The notes beneath the pieces are model-generated. The model saw only the letters and a program-made list of their open reading frames with translations, was not told the origin of the DNA and searched no databases. Made by a program: the position numbers and the translations under genes. This document shows, piece by piece, positions 26,079 to 35,364 of a DNA stretch of 64,000 nt; within the stretch, counting starts at the first letter, position 1; each line of letters starts with the position of its first letter. This stretch comes from Geothrix sp. GTDB taxonomy: Bacteria > Acidobacteriota > Holophagae > Holophagales > Holophagaceae. The DNA lies in NCBI GenBank assembly GCA_030681515.1, contig JAUXSE010000016.1, forward strand, positions 148,848 through 212,847, given 5' to 3'.

Positions 26079-27584
26079 ATGAGCCCCACCGCCAACCTTC
26101 AGCTCGAATCCGCCGCCCACCCGGAAGGGCTCACCCGCACCGTGATCGAGCCCATCACCCGGGTGGAAGGCCATGGAAAGGTCACCCTTCTCATGGATGA
26201 CCAGGACCGCGTGCAACAGGCCCGCCTCCACATCGTGGAATTCCGCGGCTTCGAGAAGTTCATCCAGGGCCGGCCCTACTGGGAGGCGCCGGTCATGGTG
26301 CAGCGGCTCTGCGGCATCTGTCCCGTGAGCCACCATCTGGCGGCGGCCAAGGCCATTGACATGTTCGTGGGCGCGCGCCAGCTCACGCCCACCGCCGAGA
26401 AACTGCGGCGCCTGATGCACTACGGCCAGACCCTCCAGAGCCACGCCCTCCATTTTTTCCATCTGGCCAGTCCGGACCTGCTCTTCGGCTTCGGTGCCGA
26501 CGTGGCGACCCGCAACATCATCGGCGTGATCCAGGCGCACCCGGCGATCGCCCTGCAGGGCGTGAAGCTGCGGAAGTACGGGCAGGAGGTCATCCGGGTG
26601 CTTTCGGGGAAGCGCGTGCACGGGGTGTTCGCCATTCCGGGCGGGGTGAACAAGGCGCTGAGCGTCCAGGATCGCGACTACCTGCGAAAGGACATTGACC
26701 AGATCGTGGCCTGGTCAAGGGAGGCCGTGGCCATCGCCCGCCGGGTCTACCTCGACAATCTCGAGGAGCATCAGGCTTTCGGATCCTTCCGCTCCAACTT
26801 CCTGTCCCTCACCACGCCGGGCGGCGACTTCGAACTCTATGACGGCGGCCTCCGCGCCCGCGATGACAAGGGCCAGGACATCTTCGACCACGTGGACTGC
26901 GCCCACTACCTGCGCTACCTCCACGAGGAGGTGAAATCCTGGTCGTACATGAAATTCCCCTTCATCGTCTCCCTGGGCAACGATGAGGGCTGGTACCGGG
27001 TGGGGCCGCTGGCGCGCGTCAACAACGCCCGGGCCATGGGCATGCCGATGGCCGAGGAGGCGCGCAGGGATTTCATGTCCATGGGCAAGGGCGAACCGGT
27101 CCATGCCACCCTCGCCTACCACTGGGCGCGCATGATCGAGCTGCTCTATTCCGCCGAGGCCATCCAGGCGCTGCTGGGCGATCCCGACCTCCTCGGCACC
27201 GATCTGCTGACCCGGGGCGAACGGGCCACGGAGGGCGTGGGCGTCATCGAGGCGCCCCGCGGAACGCTCATCCACCACTACAAGATTGATGACCAGGACA
27301 CCATCGTGAAGGCCAACCTCATCGTGTCCACCACCCACAACAACACGGCCATGAACAGCGCCGTGCGCCAGGTGGCGGCCCGCTACCTGGACGGGAAGAA
27401 GCTCACCGAGGGCCTGCTCAACCACATCGAGGTGGCCATCCGCGCCTACGATCCCTGCCTGTCCTGCGCCACCCACGCCCTGGGGAGGATGCCGCTCCAG
27501 GTGGAGCTGCTGGACGCCGAAGGCCAGCTGGTGGACCGCCTCGTGAAGCACGCCGACGGATCGCTGGCCTGCGGGGCCCTGTGA
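26079..27584 (+). CDS. hoxH: [NiFe] hydrogenase large subunit HoxH
   Basis: A 501-residue catalytic subunit with the Ni-Fe(CN)2CO site. The L1 motif RLCGICPVSHH holds Cys78 and Cys81; the L2 motif DPCLSCATH holds Cys460, Cys463 and His466. About 35 residues follow His466, the C-terminal peptide removed by the protease after nickel insertion. It oxidises or evolves H2 coupled to NAD(H) through HoxFUY. Its stop overlaps the hoxW start, keeping enzyme and protease together. Confidence 0.97.
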   Translation: MSPTANLQLESAAHPEGLTRTVIEPITRVEGHGKVTLLMDDQDRVQQARLHIVEFRGFEKFIQGRPYWEAPVMVQRLCGICPVSHHLAAAKAIDMFVGARQLTPTAEKLRRLMHYGQTLQSHALHFFHLASPDLLFGFGADVATRNIIGVIQAHPAIALQGVKLRKYGQEVIRVLSGKRVHGVFAIPGGVNKALSVQDRDYLRKDIDQIVAWSREAVAIARRVYLDNLEEHQAFGSFRSNFLSLTTPGGDFELYDGGLRARDDKGQDIFDHVDCAHYLRYLHEEVKSWSYMKFPFIVSLGNDEGWYRVGPLARVNNARAMGMPMAEEARRDFMSMGKGEPVHATLAYHWARMIELLYSAEAIQALLGDPDLLGTDLLTRGERATEGVGVIEAPRGTLIHHYKIDDQDTIVKANLIVSTTHNNTAMNSAVRQVAARYLDGKKLTEGLLNHIEVAIRAYDPCLSCATHALGRMPLQVELLDAEGQLVDRLVKHADGSLACGAL

Positions 27585-28075
27585 ACGGCATCGCCCCGGG
27601 CCCCGTGCTCTTCGGCTACGGCAATCCCAGCCGGGGGGACGATGCCCTGGGGCCCCTCCTGCTCGACCGCGCGGAGATCTGGGCGAAGGCGCATCCCGGG
27701 GCGGATCTCGGGCTGGTGGCCGACTTCCAGCTCCAGATCGAGCACGCGGTGGATCTCCACGGGCGGGGCGTGGCGCTCTTCCTGGATGCGGATGCCTCCT
27801 GCCCCCCGCCCTTCCGGTTCCGCCGCATCGCTCCCGCCAGGGATGAAAGCTACACCACCCACGAGCTCAGCCCCGAATCCGTCCTCCATGTCTTCAGCAC
27901 CATCTCGGGTCAGGCGCCGCCCCCGGCCTTCGTGCTCAGCGTGCGGGGCGAATGCTTCGAGCTGGGCGCGCCCCTCAGTCCTGAAGCCGAGGTCCACGCG
28001 GAGGCGGCCTGGGGCCTGCTCCAGGAGCTGATGGCGGATCCCCGCCCCGAAAGCTGGGCCGGGCGGGTAACCTGA
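27581..28075 (+). CDS. hoxW: Hydrogenase maturation protease HoxW
   Basis: A 164-residue endopeptidase of the HyaD/HybD/HoxW fold that trims the HoxH C-terminus. LFGYGNPSRGDDALGPLL carries the first nickel-sensing acidic residue, FLDADA the second, and a His in YTTHELSP the third. The GTG start overlaps hoxH (GTGA). Of the [NiFe] families, its direct neighbour hoxH is the obvious substrate. Confidence 0.92.
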   Translation: MNGIAPGPVLFGYGNPSRGDDALGPLLLDRAEIWAKAHPGADLGLVADFQLQIEHAVDLHGRGVALFLDADASCPPPFRFRRIAPARDESYTTHELSPESVLHVFSTISGQAPPPAFVLSVRGECFELGAPLSPEAEVHAEAAWGLLQELMADPRPESWAGRVT

Positions 28076-28080
28076 CCCCC

Positions 28081-28431
28081 ATGCACGAGCTTTCCTTGCT
28101 TGAAGGGATGATCCAGGGCCTTGAGGAGGAGGCCCGGGAGCGGGGATTCAGCCGCGTGGCGCAGATCCGCCTCGAAGTAGGGCGGCTCGCGGGCGCCGAG
28201 GTGGAGGCCCTGCGCTTCGCCTTCGGGCCCGCCACCCAGGACACGCTGGCGGATGGCGCGACGCTGGAGATCATCGAGATTCCGGGCGTGGGAATCTGCC
28301 GGACCTGCGGGCGGGAGGTGGAGATCGAGGCGCGCTTCGACCCCTGTCCTGCCTGTGGGGAGGGCTTCGTGGACGTGACCGGCGGCGCCAGTCTCCGGAT
28401 CCTGGACATTGACGTGGAAGGAGGGCCCTGA
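28081..28431 (+). CDS. hypA: Hydrogenase nickel incorporation protein HypA
   Basis: A 116-residue nickel-delivery factor. It starts MHE, the N-terminal nickel-binding sequence, and has a zinc ribbon formed by CRTCG and CPACG about 15 residues apart. HypA works with HypB to load nickel into the large subunit. It begins 5 bp after hoxW and opens the hyp half of the operon. Confidence 0.96.
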   Translation: MHELSLLEGMIQGLEEEARERGFSRVAQIRLEVGRLAGAEVEALRFAFGPATQDTLADGATLEIIEIPGVGICRTCGREVEIEARFDPCPACGEGFVDVTGGASLRILDIDVEGGP

Positions 28432-28433
28432 TC

Positions 28434-29177
28434 ATGTGCACCACCTGCGGCTGCGGCGGAAGCGGGGCCACCCTGGAAGGCCAGGCGCATGTCCATCCCC
28501 CGGCGCGTCCCGGCCGGAGGCGCATCAGCCTCGAACAAAGCCTGCTCGCCAAGAACGATGCCCTGGCGGCCGGGAACCGGCGGGCCTTCGCCCAGCGCGG
28601 CATCCTGGCCCTGAACCTCGTGAGCAGCCCCGGCTCAGGCAAGACCACCCTGCTCGAACAGACCATCCTCCGCCTTCGGGACCGGGTGCCCCTGGCCGTC
28701 ATCGAGGGCGATCAGCAGACCAGCGCGGACGCGGATCGCATCCGGGCCGCCGGAGCGCCCGCGGTCCAGATCAACACGGGGAAGGGCTGCCACCTGGACG
28801 CCCACATGATCGGCCACGCCTTCGCGGCCCTCGCGCCCCCCGAGGGCGGCGTCCTGATGATCGAGAACGTGGGGAACCTCGTCTGCCCCGCGGCCTTTGA
28901 CCTGGGCGAGGCCCACAAGGTGGTGATCCTTTCCGTCACCGAGGGCGAGGACAAGCCGCTGAAGTATCCCGACATGTTCGCCGCCGCGGATCTGATGGTG
29001 CTGAACAAGGTGGACCTGCTGCCCCATGTGCGCTTCGACGTGGAGCGCTGCATCGGGTACGCCCGCCGCGTGAACCCGGATATCGAGGTGCTGCGCGTCT
29101 CCGCCCAGAGCGGCGAAGGGCTGGATGGGTGGATCCACTGGATCGAGGCCCGCCGGCCGGGCCCCCCGAAGCCCTGA
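28434..29177 (+). CDS. hypB: Hydrogenase nickel incorporation GTPase HypB
   Basis: A 247-residue SIMIBI GTPase. An N-terminal MCTTCGCG metal site is present, followed by a single pair of histidines (HVHPP), not a long His-rich storage stretch. Walker A is [11 protein letters not shown], the switch region [11 protein letters not shown], and the guanine-specificity motif NKVD. It powers nickel transfer with HypA. Its stop overlaps the hypF start (TGATG). Confidence 0.96.
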   Translation: MCTTCGCGGSGATLEGQAHVHPPARPGRRRISLEQSLLAKNDALAAGNRRAFAQRGILALNLVSSPGSGKTTLLEQTILRLRDRVPLAVIEGDQQTSADADRIRAAGAPAVQINTGKGCHLDAHMIGHAFAALAPPEGGVLMIENVGNLVCPAAFDLGEAHKVVILSVTEGEDKPLKYPDMFAAADLMVLNKVDLLPHVRFDVERCIGYARRVNPDIEVLRVSAQSGEGLDGWIHWIEARRPGPPKP

Positions 29178-31423
29178 TGCCGCGGCTCCGCATCCAGGTC
29201 CGGGGCGTCGTCCAGGGCGTGGGCTTCCGCCCCGCGGTCTACCGCCTGGCCCTGGCCCGGGGCCTGAGCGGGACCGTATGGAACCACGCGGAAGGCGTGA
29301 CCATCGAGGTGCAGGGAGGCGCGGAGGGGCTGTCGGACTTCGAGCGGGCTCTGCGGGACGAGATCCCGCCTCCGGCCCGGGTGCGTTCCCTCGCATCCGA
29401 ATCCGTGGCCGAGATTCCGGGCGAATCCGGTTTCCGGATCCGGGCCAGCGGCGCCGGTTCAGAGATCCGCCCCGTCGTCCCGCCGGATCTGGCGGTGTGC
29501 GGGGCCTGTGCGGCGGAGATGGACACTCCCGGCGAGCGGCGCCATCGCTACCCCTTCACCAACTGCACCCGCTGCGGACCCCGCTACACCATCATCGAAA
29601 GCCTGCCCTACGACCGGCCCCGGACCGCCATGAAGGCCTTCCCGCTCTGCCCGGATTGCGGGCGCGAATACCGCGACCCCATGGACCGCCGCTTCCACGC
29701 CCAGCCCGTGGCCTGCCCGGCCTGCGGCCCCCGGCTCACCCTGCGGCGCCCCGGCGCCTCGGCCATGGCGGAAGGCGAAGCCGCGCTCCAGGCCGCTTCC
29801 ACAGCCCTGCGCGCGGGCGAGATACTCGCCCTCAAGGGCCTGGGCGGCTATCAGCTGCTGGTGGATGCGACCTCCGCCGAGGCGGTGCGCCGCCTGCGGG
29901 ACCGCAAGCGGCGAGAGGAAAAGCCCTTTGCCGTGATGTTCCCGGATCTGGCCCGGCTGCTTCAGGCGTGCGAGGCGGGCGAAGAGGAAACCGCCTGGCT
30001 CACCGCCCCCGAAGCGCCGATCCTGCTGCTGCGCCGGAGCGGGGCAGGGCCGGTGGTGGAAGCCGTCGCGCCCGGGAATCCGAGACTCGGCGCCTTTCTG
30101 CCCTACACGCCGCTGCACCGCCTCCTGCTGGCGGCCGTGGACCGGCCCCTGGTCTGCACCTCGGGCAACCTCGGCGACGAGCCCATGGCCTTCGAGGATG
30201 ACGAGGCCCTGCGACGCCTGGGCGGACTCGCGGATCTTTTCCTCACCCACGACCGGCCCATCCTGCGGCCCGTGGACGATTCCGTGCTGCGGGTGGACGG
30301 GGATGGTCCGACCCTGCTCCGCCGGGCCCGGGGCTTCGCGCCCCTGGCGGTGCCGCTGGCCATGAAAGGCCCATGTGTGCTGGCTTTCGGGGCGCACCAG
30401 AAGAACACCATCGCCCTGCTGAAAGGGGGCGAACTGATCATGAGCCAGCACCTGGGCGATCTCACGAGCCCGGAAGGGGCCGACCTCCTGGCGCGCACCG
30501 TGGCGGATCTGCGGGCCTTCTTCGGCGCCCGGCCGGAGCTTCTCGCGTGCGATCTGCATCCCGACTACGCCAGCACGCGCCTCGCCGAGCGGCTGGCGGC
30601 CGAGTGGGACACGCCGCTGGTGCGCGTCCAGCATCACCACGCCCACGGCGCGGCCTGTGCCGCCGAGCATGGACTGAAGGGCCCGGTGACGGCCCTGACC
30701 TGGGATGGCACGGGGCTGGGCAGCGACGGCACCCTGTGGGGCGGCGAAGCCCTGCGCATCGAGGGACCGGCCTTTGTCCGGGTCGGCCACCTCAGGCCCT
30801 TCCCGTTGCCTGGGGGCGAAGCCGCGGCGCGAGAACCACGCCGCAGCGCCTGTGGCCTGCTGTGGGCCACGCGGGGGGCCTCGGCCCCGCCTCCGGGACT
30901 GGCGGGCGCCTTCGACGGGCCCGACTGGGAGCTGCTCCAGACCATGCTCGCCAAGGATCTCCACAGCCCGGTCACGTCCAGCATCGGCCGTCTCTTCGAC
31001 GCGGTGGCCGCCCTGGCGGGCCTCCCTGCGCGGCGGGGTTTCGAAGGCCAGGCGGCCATGGCCCTGGAGTTCGCCGCGGGGGACCGCGCGGAACCGCCCT
31101 ATCCCTGGGATCTGAAGGAGGGTGCCGCCGATCCGGCGCCCCTGGTGGAGGCGGTCCTGTCGGATCTCGCCGCGGGGCGGGATGCCACCTTCGTCGCGGC
31201 CCGCTTCCACGCGGCCCTGGCGGATCTGGCCCTGGCCTGGGCGCGGCTCGGCGGGCTGGCGGACGTGGTGCTGTCCGGCGGCTGCTTCCAGAACGCACGG
31301 CTCACGGGCCTCGTGCAGGAAAGGCTGGCGCGCGCGGGTTTCCGCGTCCACCGCCACCGGCACTTCCCCCCCAACGATGGGTGCATCTCCCTCGGCCAGG
31401 CCGTCGTGGCGGCGTTCCGGTAG
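29177..31423 (+). CDS. hypF: Carbamoyltransferase HypF
   Basis: A 748-residue enzyme making the thiocarbamate precursor of the active-site cyanide ligands. Domain order: acylphosphatase (VQGVGFRPAVYRLA), two zinc fingers (CGACAAEM / CTRCGP and CPDCG / CPACGP), a YrdC-like adenylation domain (ALKGLGGYQLLVDAT) and a C-terminal Kae1-like domain with VQHHHAHGAACA and SGGCFQN. It transfers the carbamoyl group to HypE. The ATG overlaps the hypB stop. About 105 bp separate it from hypC, the only sizeable gap in the operon. Confidence 0.96.
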   Translation: MPRLRIQVRGVVQGVGFRPAVYRLALARGLSGTVWNHAEGVTIEVQGGAEGLSDFERALRDEIPPPARVRSLASESVAEIPGESGFRIRASGAGSEIRPVVPPDLAVCGACAAEMDTPGERRHRYPFTNCTRCGPRYTIIESLPYDRPRTAMKAFPLCPDCGREYRDPMDRRFHAQPVACPACGPRLTLRRPGASAMAEGEAALQAASTALRAGEILALKGLGGYQLLVDATSAEAVRRLRDRKRREEKPFAVMFPDLARLLQACEAGEEETAWLTAPEAPILLLRRSGAGPVVEAVAPGNPRLGAFLPYTPLHRLLLAAVDRPLVCTSGNLGDEPMAFEDDEALRRLGGLADLFLTHDRPILRPVDDSVLRVDGDGPTLLRRARGFAPLAVPLAMKGPCVLAFGAHQKNTIALLKGGELIMSQHLGDLTSPEGADLLARTVADLRAFFGARPELLACDLHPDYASTRLAERLAAEWDTPLVRVQHHHAHGAACAAEHGLKGPVTALTWDGTGLGSDGTLWGGEALRIEGPAFVRVGHLRPFPLPGGEAAAREPRRSACGLLWATRGASAPPPGLAGAFDGPDWELLQTMLAKDLHSPVTSSIGRLFDAVAALAGLPARRGFEGQAAMALEFAAGDRAEPPYPWDLKEGAADPAPLVEAVLSDLAAGRDATFVAARFHAALADLALAWARLGGLADVVLSGGCFQNARLTGLVQERLARAGFRVHRHRHFPPNDGCISLGQAVVAAFR

Positions 31424-31427
31424 CCTA

Positions 31428-31462
31428 AGAGGGCGTGGTCGTATAATTCGGCCACACCCTCT
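31428..31462. promoter_or_regulatory. Inverted repeat in the hypF-hypC gap
   Basis: AGAGGGCGTGG and CCACACCCTCT pair with one mismatch around a 13-nt loop. The loop contains a perfect TATAAT. The structure could reduce read-through or be an RNA processing site; the TATAAT could belong to an internal promoter, but no -35 sequence is evident at the right distance. Confidence 0.4.
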
Positions 31463-31528
31463 AAAGGCACTTGTGATTCCGGGCCGCCCCTTCCGGCCTA
31501 CCCTGGGCATGGTTGACCTGGAGTCCCC

Positions 31529-31765
31529 ATGTGCCTCGGCGTGCCCGGCCAGATCCTCGATGTGGATGATTCGCCCCTTCGCATGGGGCGCGTGGCCTTC
31601 GGCTCCGCGATCAAAGAGGTGAGCCTGGCCTGCGTGCCCGAGGCCGGTCCCGGCGCCTGGGTGGTGGTCCATGCGGGGCTGGCCCTCGATGAGCTGGATG
31701 AGGCCGAGGCCCAGGCCATGATCCAAAGCCTCGCTGAGCTGGATGCCGACGGAGAGGGTGCATGA
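31529..31765 (+). CDS. hypC: Hydrogenase maturation chaperone HypC
   Basis: A 78-residue chaperone beginning MCLGVPGQI, where Cys2 carries the iron-cyanide fragment with HypD. The OB-like core VGRVAFGS-type strand and the helical end ([14 protein letters not shown]) are typical. It ferries the Fe(CN)2CO unit to the large subunit. It overlaps hypD by 4 bp. Confidence 0.95.
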   Translation: MCLGVPGQILDVDDSPLRMGRVAFGSAIKEVSLACVPEAGPGAWVVVHAGLALDELDEAEAQAMIQSLAELDADGEGA

Positions 31766-32865
31766 GGTTCGTGGACGAGTTCCGCGATGGGATGGCGGCC
31801 CGCTCCCTGGCCGGGGCGATCCGGCGCACGGTGACCCGGCCCTGGGCCCTCATGGAGGTCTGCGGCGGCCAGACCCACGCCATCGTGCGCTTCGGCCTGG
31901 ACGAGCTGCTGCCGCCGGAGATCAGCCTCATCCACGGTCCCGGCTGCCCGGTGTGCGTCACGCCCGTGGCCCTCATTGATCAGGCCCTGGCCATCGCCGC
32001 CCGGCCCGGGGTGATCTTCTGCTCCTTCGGCGACATGCTGCGGGTGCCCGGCAGCGCCGAGGATCTCCTCTCCGTGAAGAGCCGGGGCGCCGATGTGCGC
32101 GTGGTGTATTCGCCCCTGGATGCCCTGGCCCTGGCGCGGCAGCGGCCTGATCGCGAGGTGGTCTTCTTCGCCGTGGGTTTCGAGACCACCGCCCCGGCCA
32201 ACGCCCTGGCCGTGGCCCAGGCGGAGCGGGAAGGCCTGCGGAACTTCTCGATCCTGGTCTCCCACGTGCGGGTGCCGCCGGCCCTGGAGGCGATCCTGGC
32301 CTCGCCCCGGCGGCGGGTGGACGCCTTCCTGGCCGCCGGCCATGTCTGCGCGGTGATGGGCACGCAGGAGTACCTCCCCCTGGCGGCGAAGCACCACGTC
32401 CCCATCGTGGTGACGGGCTTCGAGCCCCTGGACCTGCTTCAAGGGATCCTCATGGCCGTGCGCCAGCTGGAGGAGGGCCGCGCCGAGGTGGAGAACCAGT
32501 ATGCGCGGCTGGTGAAGGCGGGCGGCAACCGTCCCGCCCAGGCCCTGATCACGCGGGTCTTCCAGGTGGAGGACCGAGACTGGCGCGGCATCGGGGCCAT
32601 CCCCTCCAGTGGCTTCGGCCTGCGGGAGGCCTACGCGGGCTTCGACGCCGGGCGCCGCTTCGGCGTGCGGGAGATCGGGGGCCGCGAGTCGCCGGACTGC
32701 CAGAGCGGGTTGGTGCTCCAGGGCCTGCTGAAGCCCCGGGAATGTCCGGCCTTCGGCACCACCTGCACGCCGGACCAGCCCCTGGGCGCGACCATGGTCT
32801 CGTCGGAGGGCGCCTGCGCGGCCTACTACCGCTACCGGCGCTTCGAACCCGCGGAGGCCCCTTGA
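31762..32865 (+). CDS. hypD: Hydrogenase formation protein HypD
   Basis: A 367-residue [4Fe-4S] scaffold on which the Fe(CN)2CO unit is built together with HypC. Conserved features are [15 protein letters not shown] (with catalytic Cys34), [24 protein letters not shown] and the C-terminal cysteine cluster ([15 protein letters not shown] with a later Cys). It overlaps hypC and hypE. Confidence 0.96.
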   Translation: MRFVDEFRDGMAARSLAGAIRRTVTRPWALMEVCGGQTHAIVRFGLDELLPPEISLIHGPGCPVCVTPVALIDQALAIAARPGVIFCSFGDMLRVPGSAEDLLSVKSRGADVRVVYSPLDALALARQRPDREVVFFAVGFETTAPANALAVAQAEREGLRNFSILVSHVRVPPALEAILASPRRRVDAFLAAGHVCAVMGTQEYLPLAAKHHVPIVVTGFEPLDLLQGILMAVRQLEEGRAEVENQYARLVKAGGNRPAQALITRVFQVEDRDWRGIGAIPSSGFGLREAYAGFDAGRRFGVREIGGRESPDCQSGLVLQGLLKPRECPAFGTTCTPDQPLGATMVSSEGACAAYYRYRRFEPAEAP

Positions 32866-33908
32866 GCGCCGATCCCCTCACCCTCGCCTGCCCGCGCCCC
32901 CTGCGCCACGGCACCGTCCAGATGGCCCACGGCGGCGGCGGGCGGCTCATGAAGGATCTCATCGAGGGCCTCTTCCTGCCGGCCCTGGGCGCGGATCCCG
33001 CAAACCAGCACGACAGCGCGGTGATCGAGGCGGGCGGGGCTCGCCTGGCCTTCACCACGGATGGTTTCGTCGTGCATCCCCGGGTCTTTCCGGGGGGCGA
33101 TCTGGGCGAACTGGCGGTCTACGGCACGGTGAACGATCTGGCCATGGCGGGGGCCGCGCCCCTGGCCCTGTCCACGGCCTTCATCCTGGAGGAGGGTCTG
33201 CCTTTCGAGGAGCTGGCCGCGCTGGTGGCCTCCATGAAATCCGCGGCGGACCGCTGCGGCGTGCGGCTCGTCACGGGCGATACCAAGGTGGTGGATCGGG
33301 GCAAGGCCGATGGCGTCTTCATCACGACCGCGGGCATCGGACTGGTTCCGGCGGGCGTGGAGATCCATCCCCGCCGGGTGCGGCCGGGCGATGCGGTGAT
33401 CGTTTCCGGGGATCTGGGCCGCCACGGCATCGCGGTGATGTCGGTGCGCGAGGGCCTGGCCTTCGAGTCGCCGGTCATCAGCGACTGCGGTCCGGTCCAT
33501 CACCTCGCCGCGGCCCTGCTGGATGCTGGACTGGACATCCACTGTCTCAGGGACCCCACCCGCGGCGGGCTGGCCTCGGTGCTCAACGAGATCGCCACCG
33601 CGGCCGGCGTGGCCATCGAGGCCGAGGAGGCTGCGGTGCCCGTGGACGAGGCCGTGGCCGCGGCCTGCGAGATCCTGGGCCTGGATCCGCTCTACGTGGC
33701 CTGCGAGGGGCGCCTGGTGGCCTTCCTGCCGGAGGTCCAGGCGGAGCGCGCCCTGGCGGTGCTCCGGGCCATTCCCGAAGGGGCCGGCGCCGCGCGGATC
33801 GGCCGCGTGACGAAGGGCCCCGCCGGGCGCGTCACCCTGAGGACCCCCCTCGGCACCTCGCGCCTGCTGGATCTCCTCAGCGGCGAGCAGTTGCCGAGGA
33901 TCTGCTGA
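32862..33908 (+). CDS. hypE: Carbamoyl dehydratase HypE
   Basis: A 348-residue PurM-like ATPase that dehydrates the thiocarbamate from HypF to a thiocyanate. It ends in PRIC, giving the reactive C-terminal Cys348. Other motifs are [24 protein letters not shown] and [16 protein letters not shown] assign the TTG start at 32862, which overlaps the hypD stop and has GGAGG upstream; an ATG 120 bp upstream would run through hypD. It is the last gene of the hydrogenase operon. Confidence 0.95.
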   Translation: MSADPLTLACPRPLRHGTVQMAHGGGGRLMKDLIEGLFLPALGADPANQHDSAVIEAGGARLAFTTDGFVVHPRVFPGGDLGELAVYGTVNDLAMAGAAPLALSTAFILEEGLPFEELAALVASMKSAADRCGVRLVTGDTKVVDRGKADGVFITTAGIGLVPAGVEIHPRRVRPGDAVIVSGDLGRHGIAVMSVREGLAFESPVISDCGPVHHLAAALLDAGLDIHCLRDPTRGGLASVLNEIATAAGVAIEAEEAAVPVDEAVAAACEILGLDPLYVACEGRLVAFLPEVQAERALAVLRAIPEGAGAARIGRVTKGPAGRVTLRTPLGTSRLLDLLSGEQLPRIC

Positions 33909-33970
33909 TGCGGATGATCCACAAGGGCGTGAGCCGGAACTGGGTCCTGTCGCTGCGGTGGGACCTGGGC

Positions 33971-34741
33971 TCAGAATAGGGCGCGCCAGCCCGTGAACCG
34001 GACCGGTTTTTCCAGGGCGACCAGGGCCCAGCATTCGGCGCCGGGATCGGCGGTGGGGCCGTGCTGGTGGCCGGGACCGTGGGTGATCCAGTCGCCGGCG
34101 CGCAGGTGGGCGGGCCCGTCCTGGAGGGCGCCGCTGAGGATCAGCGCGCATTCGCGGCCTTCGTGATCGTGGAAGGGGGTGCTGCGGCCCCCGGGGAGGC
34201 AGGCCAGACTCAGGCTGGCGCCGGTGGCGGCATCCTCGACGAGCTTCGCCACCCGCCCCCCCCCCGGGCCCTTGCGGCTCCAGCGCCATTGGGCTTCGGG
34301 AGGAAGCATGGCCTTCAGGGAATCGGGCAGCGGGCCTGCCGCGAGATCCAGGGCCTGGTCCGAGCCCTGGATCTCGCGGCAGGCGGGACAGTGGCCGAGG
34401 TGGATGCGCAGAAGGAGGGCGGTGAGCGGATCGCCGCCGGGGGCCAGCGCGTGCCAGGCCTCGGGTTCGGGGTGATGCTGGGGGCCGCGGGGGGCGCGGC
34501 CCTCCCGCAGGGCGGCCAGGGCGCTGGCCAGGGCCAGCTCGGCCAGGGCGGTGGGTGCATCGTCCAGGACCTGGCGCAGCCGGGCGGGGGTGCGCTCGAA
34601 GGCGCCCAGGAAGGTCTGGCAAGGGGGGCACAGGGCCAGGTGGAGTTTCAGGCCGAGCCAATCGAGGAGCCCCAGGGCGCCCTCCTCGTAGGCGGTCAGC
34701 AGGGTCGTGACGCGTTCGCAGGTGGGGATGAGGAGCGTCAT
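33971..34741 (-). CDS. ChrR-like zinc/cupin anti-sigma factor
   Basis: A 256-residue protein with two zinc-finger-like anti-sigma stretches, HLALCPPCQ (about residue 35) and HLGHCPACR (about residue 115), and a C-terminal cupin (HDHEGRECALILSGAL, GDWITHGPGHQHGP). ChrR in Rhodobacter has one zinc anti-sigma domain plus a cupin and releases its sigma factor under singlet oxygen stress. This protein resembles it with an extra zinc-binding segment. The ATG overlaps the sigma-factor stop (ATGA), so the pair is co-translated. The stimulus is unknown. Confidence 0.85.
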   Translation of the reverse strand: MTLLIPTCERVTTLLTAYEEGALGLLDWLGLKLHLALCPPCQTFLGAFERTPARLRQVLDDAPTALAELALASALAALREGRAPRGPQHHPEPEAWHALAPGGDPLTALLLRIHLGHCPACREIQGSDQALDLAAGPLPDSLKAMLPPEAQWRWSRKGPGGGRVAKLVEDAATGASLSLACLPGGRSTPFHDHEGRECALILSGALQDGPAHLRAGDWITHGPGHQHGPTADPGAECWALVALEKPVRFTGWRALF

Positions 34742-35364
34742 CGGCCCTCCGGGACGCGAGGGGTGAATTCCGGCAGCAGGGCCCGGAGGGCCAGCCGGGC
34801 CCGGTGCACGCGCTGGCGGACCAGCTCCCGGGTGAGGCCCAGGTGGCGGGCGATCTCCTCGGTGTTCCAGCCTTCCAGGTCGCGCAGGACGAAGACGGCC
34901 CGCTGATCGTCGGACAGCCGGTCGAGGCCCGCCCGGACCCTGGCCTTCAGCTCGTCATGCTCAACCTTCATCAGCGCCTCCGCATCCTCGCTCCAGTCGA
35001 GACTGGTGTCCTCGTTCATGTGATGCCCGTCGTCCCCGAAACGTGGCATCAGGTCCTCGATGGCGTCCTCCCGGCGGCGGACCCGCTTCCGGCGGGCCAT
35101 GAGGGCCTGGTTCACGCAGATGCGGTAGGCCCAGGTGCTGAACTTGCTGGCGCCGTGGAAGCCCGGGAGCTCCCGGTGGAGGGTGAGCAGCGCGTCCTGG
35201 AGGGCATCCTGGCTTTCGGCCTCGTTCCCCAGGATCCGCTCGATGACCCGGAACAGCATGCCGAGGTGGGGGCGCACCAGGGCCTCGAAAGCCGCGGGGT
35301 CTCCCCCGGCAGCCGCCTGCACCAGCGCGGCTTCAGGGCGGTTCGGAAGGGTCGGCTCAGGCAT
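34738..35364 (-). CDS. ECF-type RNA polymerase sigma factor
   Basis: A 208-residue group 4 sigma factor. Region 2 is GNEAESQDALQDALLTLHR and FSTWAYRICVNQAL; region 4 is LSDDQRAVFVLRDLEGWNTE and the helix-turn-helix RELVRQRVHRARLALR. An acidic linker (about residues 105-140) lies between. It redirects transcription when freed from its anti-sigma factor, encoded directly downstream with overlap. I chose the ATG at 35364, which lies inside the end of the sensor-kinase gene by 8 bp, over an ATG 87 bp upstream. Confidence 0.93.
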   Translation of the reverse strand: MPEPTLPNRPEAALVQAAAGGDPAAFEALVRPHLGMLFRVIERILGNEAESQDALQDALLTLHRELPGFHGASKFSTWAYRICVNQALMARRKRVRRREDAIEDLMPRFGDDGHHMNEDTSLDWSEDAEALMKVEHDELKARVRAGLDRLSDDQRAVFVLRDLEGWNTEEIARHLGLTRELVRQRVHRARLALRALLPEFTPRVPEGR

